DNA of 64,000 bases from Fibrobacter sp. UBA4297. GTDB taxonomy: Bacteria; Fibrobacterota; Fibrobacteria; Fibrobacterales; Fibrobacteraceae. The position numbers and the translations under genes were made by a program. Positions 22,973-32,500 of the stretch are shown one piece after another; the stretch's first letter is position 1, and each line of letters begins with the position of its first letter. The stretch lies in the NCBI RefSeq assembly GCF_002394865.1, contig NZ_DGUZ01000019.1:1-64000 (forward strand). Reading direction: 5' to 3'. A model generated the notes under the pieces. The model did not search any database. It was not told where the DNA came from and saw nothing but the letters and a program-made list of their open reading frames with translations.

Positions 22973-25900
22973 GTGAGTATCAAGAAGTATCTATTGGCGT
23001 TGTGTGCCGCAGCATCCATGGTAAGTGCACAGCAGGAACAACCCACTCCGTATGATTTGATTCGCCCTGTTTTCCCATTGACCTGGGACTCGACCGTTTT
23101 TAAGAACTTTGATACATCGGTCACCAAAAAGAAGAACATGCTGCCCAAGAAGCTTACTCCACCACAGTACGCTCCCAACGCATTTGTTCCCGACACACTG
23201 AATCAGGCATACTTAGATGCCATGAACATGCACATATCCCCCATTCGTGTCAATCAGGCGGGATATCTCGAGAAAGATCCAGAAAAGCAGTTCTTCTACG
23301 TAGGTACTGCTGAATCGTTCGAAGTTGTCGATGTCAACGGCAAATCGCTGTCTCCAGCTGTCAAAGGAACCTTCAAGCCTAGCACAAAAACAACCTCATC
23401 GAGTTGGCGTATTGTTGCAGGCACCAACGCAGCCACCAACGATAAGCTGCGTTACGAGATCAATTTTAAAGGTCCGACAGGGACAATCCTAATCGGAAAT
23501 ATTCCAGCAGGTGTACCTACCAAAACCCGACTTCGCATTAAAGTCGGTAACGAAATTTCAAGTACATTCATTGTAAGCGATGAAGTTTACTCCATGGTCC
23601 GCAATGCGGCCCTCAAGTTCTACGGCATCAACCGTAGTGGGTACGCAGAATCCTGGTTCCGCAAAGGAAAACCCTCCCATACCAAGGACGGTGCAGGCGG
23701 TGTTGTTGTTGGTAAAGACGAAGCCAGAGGCGAATACCACCCAGAATTTGCAGGAACGCTTGCTGGTGGTTATTACGACTGCGGTGACCATTTGAAGGAA
23801 TCCCAAACCCAAATGTATGCCACGGCTGTTGCCGCTGTGATGGCGGCAACAAACCCCAATGCAGACATGGACGTCTATGCCTATAACCAGGGCGAAACCG
23901 TCAATACGGACGGTATTCCCGACATGCTCCGCGAAGCAAAACACGGTGCTGACTTCGTTTTGAAAGCTTACGCTCGAGCCAAGGGCGTGATTGACGACAT
24001 GGCACTTTCTGTGGGCAGCTTCGGTCCCGACCATGGTTGGTGGGGCCAACCTGAAAATCAGGATTTGTTGCCTGTTGATGGTTCTGCATCCGCAACCGAT
24101 AGAGGCGGTCCAGCAGCAAGAGCTGTTCGTCTTGGAGAAATTGGTTCTAGTGTCGGTGGTGAAACTGCAGCCAGCATGGCTATCGTAGGTAAGATGTTCT
24201 CCGAATATCCGGAATATAAAGCCTTCGCAGATAGCTGTTTGGAAGTCGCTATAAAGATGTACGACTTCAGTAAGGATTTAGCGACAGGCAAAAAATTCAA
24301 GAATAACACAGACCCAATAGTAAACACACCCGCATATAGCGGTTCTACCGTTTACCATGACGATATGGCTTTGGCAGCTGTGGCTCTCCTCTACGCCACA
24401 CATGACACAACCTACCTTTACGATATCGCTGAAAATCCCGCTTTGAGAGGTGGTCAAAGCAAGTTAGACTTTGCGTATAGCAACCCTCAAGGATTCTTCC
24501 GCGGTGGTTGGTTCACCTTCAAGCAAGCCGGTTTCTTTAAGGACGGAGCAAACACGGACTGGGCAAGCACCTTTACCTATGCTCTCTATGCTTTCTACAA
24601 ATTGATTCTTAAAGATGAAGCAACAGCAGCCTCTTACGGCATCGACAACAACAGGCGCCTAGAATATGCAGAAGACATTGCTTACACAATGAGCACTAAC
24701 GTTTCTGCAGTTTCATACACAGATGGAGCATCAGAATCAATCGTATTGCCTAAAGGCGGTGGATGGACTTCTGACGGAACCGTCAAGTATGAACCTTTGT
24801 GGTACACCATGAAGACACAACAGCCTTGGATTTACAACCGATACCAGTTGGGAAATACCATTGACGTCTTGACCTACGCTGATGTAACAAAGGATTTGGA
24901 AGGTGTAAAACTTCCGCAGAACGGAGCTCAGAACTGGAAATCGACAGAAATGTTCCAGTTGGGCATCAACCAGCTGAACTACATGTTAGGCATGAACCCG
25001 TGGGATATATCCTTTATTTATGGTATTGGCGACAAGAACGACGCCCACCCACACCATCGTGCAGCAAACCCCGAAGGCAAAAACATGCCTGGTGCAGGTT
25101 ACCCGTACAAGGTCCCTGTTGGAGCCTTATTGGGTGGTGTTCAAGCAGGTGTTGCATGGGATCCTCTGGGAAGAGGCGGTACTAGTGGCACAAGTTGGGA
25201 AGGTTATCAAATATCAGAAGTATGTATCGACGCAGCCGCCGCACTTGTCGGAAGCACAATGTTAGTCGCACAGGATGTGGATAAGACAGCCGCTCCAGAT
25301 ATCAGCGTAGAAATCCGCCACGTGAGCATGGACTCCGCACTCGTGACCGTCAAGCTTACCCAGCGCGGCACAGCAACAATCTCTTACGGCACACAGGAAG
25401 GCCAGTACAGTTTGAACGCAACAAGCGAAGGCGCTGGTGTCCAGCACGATATCATCCTCCGCGACTTGAAACCAGGAACTGCCTATTACTTCTATGTCAC
25501 TGGTGCAAATGCCTACAAGCCAGAAAACACAAAGACCAAATTCCTTGTCGACAGCACTCAGACGCCGTTCACATTCACAACGCTCAGCACGGTTGAAAAC
25601 GCCAACATTCAAAACGTGACCGTCTGTAACATTAGCGGCGACAGTGCCGAAATCATGTGGTACACCCCGAACGGCGAATACGAATCCAAGATTTACTGGG
25701 ATACAAAGCCCCACTCAAGCGCCAACGAATTCGCCTACAATTCGGGCGTTGGTAACGCAGACGTGTCTGGCATCCCGACGCAGTTCCACTACGTAAAGAT
25801 TGGCGGCCTCAAGGAAAAGACGACTTACTACTTCATGGTCGAAAGTAACGGAGCTCAGTCTACCGTCGATGACGACGGCAACCTGCTCAAGTTTACAACA

Positions 25901-28900
25901 CCAGTCACATGGTACGACTTCAGCGTGAGAACATACCAGTATGAATGGGCAGGCAAGCCAGCAATCAACATGAACATCATAAACAACGAAGCCAGAGCGT
26001 TCGACAGTTTGACCATCCGCATGTACATGCGCGGCGACGACGATCTCTATGACGACGTTGCCATCCGTACTGATATTTGCCAAGCCTACGATGAAGGAGG
26101 TTTCAATGGGCCATGCGATGAGGAAACTTTAGCTCAATTAAACGAAGGCTTCCGCCATGTTCGTCCGGTCAAAATAGAAGATACTTATGACGATAAGACC
26201 AAGACCTGGCAATGGTACTTCCCCATCCCGCTAGGACCAACGGTAATCAAGTCTTCTAGCCGATTCCGCGTAGACGTGCTCTTTGTCGCTCGTATCCGAG
26301 CTGTGGGCCAAGACGATCCGCTCGATATTCCACCACAGAACAAAAAGTTCTACTGCCATTCCGATATCGACAACAAGTGGCACTGGGTCACAGACCTTAC
26401 CAGCCAAGAAGCTCTTGATGAAAATCCGGGCGATTGGAGCTGGATGCCGCACTCCCGTGAAAATTACGAAGAAAAGGATTATCCGGGCATGTCCTGTGAG
26501 GAAAAAGATGCAAGTGACATAGACTTTACCGTCGCTGCAGAAAACCCATACGTATCCGTCTACCGCAAGGACGAGTTCATCTGGGGCTATAGCCCGTCCA
26601 AGAAGGAAATGGAAAACAAGAGAGCCAACTACAGAATGGATATCGTACTTGATCCTCCATTCAACGTCTCTAACGGTTCCCATATTGATATCGACCAGGC
26701 AAGCAGCATTGTCCATGTCACAGGCAAGGCCCACGTGACCGAAGGCGGCTACATTACCAAGATTTGGGCAAATGGTGTTAAGGTCAGCGGCATGGCGTTC
26801 AACGACGGCGTCAGCCTCGACAAGTGGTTGCTCAACGAAGCCGGTACCGACATTATCGCCAAGTACGATGTGGCAACGGACATGTGGGATCTCGACATTC
26901 CTGTCAAGATGGGCATTGGCTCCAAGAAGGTGGACATCACCATCTTTGCAGGTGCAAACCCCACATGCGAAACATGTGCCGAAAATGGCGGTTGCGCATT
27001 TGAAAACAGAACCTACTACATCAACTTCTCGAAGGGCGATGCTACAGCCTCGACACTTGTCATCAAGGATGCTGCAGGCAATCCGATTACAAGCCCTGCA
27101 AATACCGAAGGCACAGTATTCTTTATCGACTTGATGGACAAGGATAAGATTAAGGGCAACGTGCAGACGCTCGAAGTCCAGGTTCTCAACAACAAGAAGA
27201 ACGATGTCCTCAAGGTCACCTTGACGGCAGACGCCGCCAATCCGGGCCACTTTATCGGAGGTCCGATTACCGCCGTCAACCATTCCAAGGAAACGAGGAA
27301 CCAGACTTCCGAAATTTCGTTCTTCGCAGGCGATACGATCCAGGTTGTCTACACCGACCCGGATGACGAAGAAGACATCTCCAAACAGACATTCTACGCC
27401 GAATCCAAGGTTCCGTCTCCGCAGACAGTTCTCGCCGAAGACAGCAACTGCGACAACAAGGCCGACCAGCTTAGAATCATTTTCACGAACAAGCTCAGCA
27501 TTGATTATCCGCTGGATAGCATCAGGTACTTTATCGAAGGCATGAGCGATACGGTTAGCGTTCCGCTCGTACCCGCAAGCTATATGGACAAGAACGAAAT
27601 TCTCATTGCCCTTGACACAAGCCTTATTCCGACTAACGCTAATCCATCTGGTAAGATTACGACCTACGTTGCTGACCGCGGTATTGCAAATGCCGAAAAC
27701 GCGAAGATTGCCGACGGCATCCTCCCCACTCTCGTGAGCGTGTCCATCCTTGAAAAATCGGACAACGACAATAGCGGTCTCGATACAGTCATGATAGCCT
27801 TCTCGGAACCGGTCATTTTCTCGACCTTGAACGAATGGCCGCTCGTGATTGCAGGTACAACAAGTGCACCGACTCTTGCTGCAGCCCCGACGACAACGAA
27901 CAACGGCAAGACATGGCAGTTGGTTATCAGCGGTAACGTCAACAATACGCTTGTGCCGATTGGAGCTTTGGCTAGCGCCAAAACCACAGGCGGGTTTATG
28001 ATTACCGACCAGAATCTCAACCAGATTAACCCGGTCGGCTGCAAACCGAGTGTTCCTGTAACGCTCATTTCTCGCCCGGTCCCGGTCTACCATGCGGAAA
28101 TGATCGATATCGAAGGCGATGGCATTCCGGACAAGGTCTACATCATGTTCGAAAGAAAGCTCAAGCCTAAGGATGTCTTTGATAGTATCGTGACCGTCTG
28201 GGGCGACCCGGGCATCACACGCAGCTTCATTACGACTGCAGATACGACCGGCGGCGTCATCGTGCCGAAGGAAAGCTACTGGACCATCCGCGATACAGCT
28301 TCGGCTCCGTTCACAATTCAGATTGACTCGGTTACTACAAAGGATTCCGTCAACACCTACAGCATCATCGAAATCACCATTCCGACAAATCTCGCCTACC
28401 CGTATGGTTCTACAAGCGGCGATAAAGATGGCAATGGAACGGTTTCTCCGCTCAAGGGCGCTGCAAACGGCTTCTTTGAAACGAGCTACACCCTGTACGA
28501 CAAGTGCGCCCCTGTCATATCATCGGCACGCCTGATCAAGAACGGGACACTCACCGTCAACATGTCCGAACCGCTCACTATACTCGAGACGGGCAAGTAC
28601 ATCCAACGTGAACGCGACGAGTACATCCCGGCCGTGAGACCGAACGGCGCAGGCAAGGCCCAGCTGTTCATCTACAACGAGAAGGACAACGTGTTCCATG
28701 CTGGCGACCGCGTACGCCTCGTCCCGCAGATTCTCGGCTCCGCCTACGTCGACAAGGTAAACATAGCCCCGACGATTGCAAACCCCTACGTGCGCATCAC
28801 CGGCGACGATAACATCCGCTTCGCAGTGAACCTCACGGAACCTGTCACGACGCCTAAGCTTTACGCCTATGCCGGCCGTCCTGAAGCGACTGCAAATGAC

Positions 28901-29434
28901 GCCTTCGTGCTGACGGCAGTCTCCGGCGACAAGTACAGTTTCGTGAACGGCGATGGAACGGTCCTCGGACAGGTCGACACCGCAGCATACCACGGTTCCG
29001 GTCCGAACTTCGAAATCGAGGTCATGATGCCTTCCGCAAGCTTCACGACCCGCGATGGCAAGCCGCTGTACGACATGCACCTGAAGATAGTCGCAGACCT
29101 CTACGACAACCTCGGCCAGTACATCAACACGTACAAGTTCGAAATCCCGAAGGAAAAGTTTGCAGCAGTAAGACCGCTGGTCGACAACGGTTCCCTCAGG
29201 CTGAACCTGGAATGGGCCGCCAAGGACAACGAAGCGCCGGTCGCCAAGAAGGGCAACAAGATCGGTACCGGCGCCTACATCGCGAAGTTTGACTTCACGG
29301 CAGAATCCTTCTGCGCAGCGACATTCGACGAATCCAGCAACGACTACAAGGCGAAGTGCTCTGAAGTCGGTGCTAGGGCAGAGAAGGCTTCCGACAGCAA
29401 GACGAAGACTTTCGGATTCAAGAGAAGAAAGTAA
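22973..29434 (+). CDS. Giant secreted GH9 endoglucanase/cellulase with FN3 domains
   Basis: 2153 residues from GTG 22973, chosen for AAAGGAG 5 bases upstream and the clean signal peptide (SIKKYLLALCAAASMVSAQ). Order: CelD-type Ig domain from about residue 86 (ISPIRVNQAGYLEKDP); GH9 catalytic domain about 200-760, with the base motif GGYYDCGDH (Asp269, Asp272), the active-site His in DAHPHHRAAN (His694/695) and Glu749 in SEVCIDAAAALVG as proton donor; two fibronectin-III domains (about 775-865 and 878-965); a beta-rich Trp-containing region to about 1130 that may bind cellulose; several Ig-like repeats; and a C-terminal module (LYDNLGQYINTYKFEIPKEKF) ending KTKTFGFKRRK. It would cut cellulose at the cell surface. 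It heads a probable operon. Confidence 0.95.
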   Translation: MSIKKYLLALCAAASMVSAQQEQPTPYDLIRPVFPLTWDSTVFKNFDTSVTKKKNMLPKKLTPPQYAPNAFVPDTLNQAYLDAMNMHISPIRVNQAGYLEKDPEKQFFYVGTAESFEVVDVNGKSLSPAVKGTFKPSTKTTSSSWRIVAGTNAATNDKLRYEINFKGPTGTILIGNIPAGVPTKTRLRIKVGNEISSTFIVSDEVYSMVRNAALKFYGINRSGYAESWFRKGKPSHTKDGAGGVVVGKDEARGEYHPEFAGTLAGGYYDCGDHLKESQTQMYATAVAAVMAATNPNADMDVYAYNQGETVNTDGIPDMLREAKHGADFVLKAYARAKGVIDDMALSVGSFGPDHGWWGQPENQDLLPVDGSASATDRGGPAARAVRLGEIGSSVGGETAASMAIVGKMFSEYPEYKAFADSCLEVAIKMYDFSKDLATGKKFKNNTDPIVNTPAYSGSTVYHDDMALAAVALLYATHDTTYLYDIAENPALRGGQSKLDFAYSNPQGFFRGGWFTFKQAGFFKDGANTDWASTFTYALYAFYKLILKDEATAASYGIDNNRRLEYAEDIAYTMSTNVSAVSYTDGASESIVLPKGGGWTSDGTVKYEPLWYTMKTQQPWIYNRYQLGNTIDVLTYADVTKDLEGVKLPQNGAQNWKSTEMFQLGINQLNYMLGMNPWDISFIYGIGDKNDAHPHHRAANPEGKNMPGAGYPYKVPVGALLGGVQAGVAWDPLGRGGTSGTSWEGYQISEVCIDAAAALVGSTMLVAQDVDKTAAPDISVEIRHVSMDSALVTVKLTQRGTATISYGTQEGQYSLNATSEGAGVQHDIILRDLKPGTAYYFYVTGANAYKPENTKTKFLVDSTQTPFTFTTLSTVENANIQNVTVCNISGDSAEIMWYTPNGEYESKIYWDTKPHSSANEFAYNSGVGNADVSGIPTQFHYVKIGGLKEKTTYYFMVESNGAQSTVDDDGNLLKFTTPVTWYDFSVRTYQYEWAGKPAINMNIINNEARAFDSLTIRMYMRGDDDLYDDVAIRTDICQAYDEGGFNGPCDEETLAQLNEGFRHVRPVKIEDTYDDKTKTWQWYFPIPLGPTVIKSSSRFRVDVLFVARIRAVGQDDPLDIPPQNKKFYCHSDIDNKWHWVTDLTSQEALDENPGDWSWMPHSRENYEEKDYPGMSCEEKDASDIDFTVAAENPYVSVYRKDEFIWGYSPSKKEMENKRANYRMDIVLDPPFNVSNGSHIDIDQASSIVHVTGKAHVTEGGYITKIWANGVKVSGMAFNDGVSLDKWLLNEAGTDIIAKYDVATDMWDLDIPVKMGIGSKKVDITIFAGANPTCETCAENGGCAFENRTYYINFSKGDATASTLVIKDAAGNPITSPANTEGTVFFIDLMDKDKIKGNVQTLEVQVLNNKKNDVLKVTLTADAANPGHFIGGPITAVNHSKETRNQTSEISFFAGDTIQVVYTDPDDEEDISKQTFYAESKVPSPQTVLAEDSNCDNKADQLRIIFTNKLSIDYPLDSIRYFIEGMSDTVSVPLVPASYMDKNEILIALDTSLIPTNANPSGKITTYVADRGIANAENAKIADGILPTLVSVSILEKSDNDNSGLDTVMIAFSEPVIFSTLNEWPLVIAGTTSAPTLAAAPTTTNNGKTWQLVISGNVNNTLVPIGALASAKTTGGFMITDQNLNQINPVGCKPSVPVTLISRPVPVYHAEMIDIEGDGIPDKVYIMFERKLKPKDVFDSIVTVWGDPGITRSFITTADTTGGVIVPKESYWTIRDTASAPFTIQIDSVTTKDSVNTYSIIEITIPTNLAYPYGSTSGDKDGNGTVSPLKGAANGFFETSYTLYDKCAPVISSARLIKNGTLTVNMSEPLTILETGKYIQRERDEYIPAVRPNGAGKAQLFIYNEKDNVFHAGDRVRLVPQILGSAYVDKVNIAPTIANPYVRITGDDNIRFAVNLTEPVTTPKLYAYAGRPEATANDAFVLTAVSGDKYSFVNGDGTVLGQVDTAAYHGSGPNFEIEVMMPSASFTTRDGKPLYDMHLKIVADLYDNLGQYINTYKFEIPKEKFAAVRPLVDNGSLRLNLEWAAKDNEAPVAKKGNKIGTGAYIAKFDFTAESFCAATFDESSNDYKAKCSEVGARAEKASDSKTKTFGFKRRK

Positions 29435-29445
29435 TTTACGCAATT

Positions 29446-29485
29446 AGCCACCAGGACTTGTAGTCCTGGCGGCTCTTTATTTTTT
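29446..29485 (+). terminator. Intergenic terminator between the two GH9 genes
   Basis: AGCCACCAGGACT-TGT-AGTCCTGGCGGCT: 13 positions with one mismatch, then CTTTATTTTTT. It ends only 20 bases before the next ATG, so partial readthrough or processing is expected if the genes share a transcript. Confidence 0.85.
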
Positions 29486-29504
29486 GAATAAAAAAAGAAG
29501 CAGT

Positions 29505-32500
29505 ATGAAAAAACTCATTAGCATCATATTCTTATTTGCCCTGTTCGGTTTTGAATTTGCAGCGGCAGCTCAAATTCATACCCTCCCCAACCTTGACAGG
29601 ACATGTAAAACCTGCTCCCGCGAGTACAACGATACGGTAAACGTCTTCAACAGGCGCCCCATCCGCCTGAACCAAAGCGGATTCAAGCCGGAGCATTACA
29701 AATACGCCTACGTTGCAGACCCGAAGGAGATGACGTTCAAGGTCATTGACGCCAATAGCGGCAAGGAAGTCCCCGGTGGCGGAAACCTTTCCTTAATCGG
29801 CACGGTCACAAAGCCGGGCATCATGGTGAGGCAAGCCTTCAACTCCATTCAGGACATGGGATTCCTTGGAGATACAACCGATGCTAAGGAAACACTCTAC
29901 CGAGCAGATTTCACCTCCTTATCTACAGTAGGTGAATACTTCATCGTTGTCGGGAAAGATACTTCAGCGACATTCCACATCAGCCCTTATATCTATAATT
30001 CCATTCTCGAAAAGTCGTTGATGTTCTTTGGCATCCAGCGTTGCGGCGATACCAAGTCGCATTTCCATGGAGCATGCCACCTGAAAGACGGTTCGGCTGT
30101 AGGTCACGATTTGACCGGTGGCTGGCACGATTGCGGGGACCATTTTAAAGTCGCAGAAACGGTCGGCTATGCCGCATACGTACTTTCCATGGTTTACCTC
30201 ACTTACCAGGACAAGGCTGAAGACCGATTCGGCAATTCCTATGGCGACACAATCAAGGACGGCATTCCGGACATTCTCTACGAAGCAAAGGTCGGTGCCG
30301 ACTACATTCTGAAGCTCTATAACGCCTCCGTCGCAGACGGCTTGATCGAAAAAGGCGACATGTACCACACCGTCGGCATGAGCGACTGGGACCACAGATA
30401 CTGGGATGTGCCTGAGAAACAGGACATGCAAATACAAGAAAAAGGCGGCCCAGACCGCCTCGTATTGAAGGGCATCGGCACAAACGTCGCAGGCATTTAT
30501 GCAGCAACACTCGCAAACGTCGCAGTAGGCTTCAGGTTTATCAATCCGGGTTACTCCAAGGAATTGCTTGACGCCGCTAAGACAATCTATGACAAAATAG
30601 TAAGGCCAACATTCATCACGTACACGGAACAGTACGAAGCCAACGACAAGTGCGCAAGACGCGGCAAGGCAACAACATACGAAAACCAGACCCCATACTT
30701 CAACGGAAAGGGCTACTATAGCGGCATGGGCCTCTGCGAAGACGACGCAGCGGCAGCAGCAGTTTCGCTTTGGTACGCTACCGGCGACACGATTTACCCC
30801 TACGACCTGTACAAGAATACGGACATGAACGAAAATGGAATGATCAATTCCACAGCACAGTACGACTTGGCGTTTTTCCCAGCAGGCTATCTCGGCACGG
30901 GTCCAGGCTTCAACAACTCCTGGGCAACAGACTACCAGAACCTTTTTGCATACGTGCTTTTCGCCATGCAAAAGCTCATCTTGAACGACCCAGAATACGA
31001 AGCAAAATTCAATATTAACGAAACGGAAAGAGATGCTCTTTCCAAGCGCGTCATGGCGGCATTCCGCAAGCAGGTCGAAACGAACTCCAACGGTGATTCC
31101 GTCGCAGTCTTTTACCCGGGATCTGGCAATGAAGAACCCCGCGAAGGCAGTTCTTCGCTCCATGTAGAACCGCCCTACAACCTGGTGTGGACATCCTTTG
31201 ACTGGGGCGTGATGCGATACAACATGGGTTCTGCAGTGGCCGTTTTCCTTTTGTACGAACTCACGAAGGATGAACGCTACTTAAAAGTGGCTCTTGACAA
31301 CATGTATTACGTTTTGGGCGCAAACCCCTGGGATATTTCCTTGCTGCTTGGCGCAGGCGACAAGAACCCACAGCACCCGCATAACCGTTCCGCAAATCCG
31401 GACGGATACAACGCAGGCGGTATGCCCTATGAATACAAGTGCCCCATTGGCGCTCTGATGGGTGGCCGCGCGCCCAATTTGCCTTTGATCGAAGACTGGA
31501 GCAAATACACATCGACCGAAACATGTATCGACTTCTCGGCACAGTTCCTTTTCCCGGCACAAAGCCTCGCCGAACAGCTTCCTCCCGACAACGACGGACC
31601 TCTTTTCAGTGACGTTGTCGGCATCCCGACTTCAGACTCTACGGCAATTATCAGTTGGAAGACCGATGAACTCGCCCTAGTGACCGTTACCTATGACGCA
31701 ACACCAAACTCTACTACGGCAAAGACCATTCAAATGACAGAAGCCGTCATAGAAGGCTCCGTAACGCTAACAGGACTTGTTCCTGGCCAGACCTACTACT
31801 TCTTCCTCGAAGGTGTTGACCAGAAAGGCAATATCTCTACTGACGACAACCATGGATATTGGTACAAGTTTACCATGACCTCGACCGCCACCACAATCAG
31901 TGGAGTCACCATTTGCCAGGTCGATAACCGCAGTGCAAAGATTTACTGGTGGAGTTCCGACCGCCTCGATGGAACGATTCATTACGGAAAAACAAAAGGC
32001 ACCTACACAGAACATAATATCGCCAATGGCGGTTCAGCCTTATTCCACGAAGCAATCCTTACAGGGCTTGAACCAGGTACAACTTACTATTTCACCGTAT
32101 CCTCGGGTAAGACAACCTCTGAGGAATACTCATTCACGACAGAGCAGTACGCAACGACAGTCGAAATGGAAATTTACATTAAGCCGCTCAAAAAAGACGG
32201 CTGTGCCAACACCTCGGACTGGAAAAAATGCAATACATTCCTCGTCTTCATTACAAACAAGGATACGGTCGATTATGAAGATCTCGATATGAGATTCTAT
32301 TTCCCCGTCCCAGTCAGAGGAGCCAGCAACAACAAGTCCATTTGGGACGGTACAGGTCAAGCAGTTGGCTGGCCCACCATCGTTTTCGAAGAACCGGTCC
32401 CATATAATGTGACATCAATGAATGGATCTGTAGAAAATGGCTACTACACGCAAGTCCATATTGAGGGTAAACTCGCTGTATCCGGAAGCTACTTCTTTGA

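Noticed and set aside
26231..28093. 620-codon open frame on the minus strand inside the first GH9 gene
   Set aside because: It is the complement of a strongly codon-biased gene (GAC, AAG, GTC) that seldom yields stops in one antisense frame. Cys/Val/Arg-rich product with no domain.
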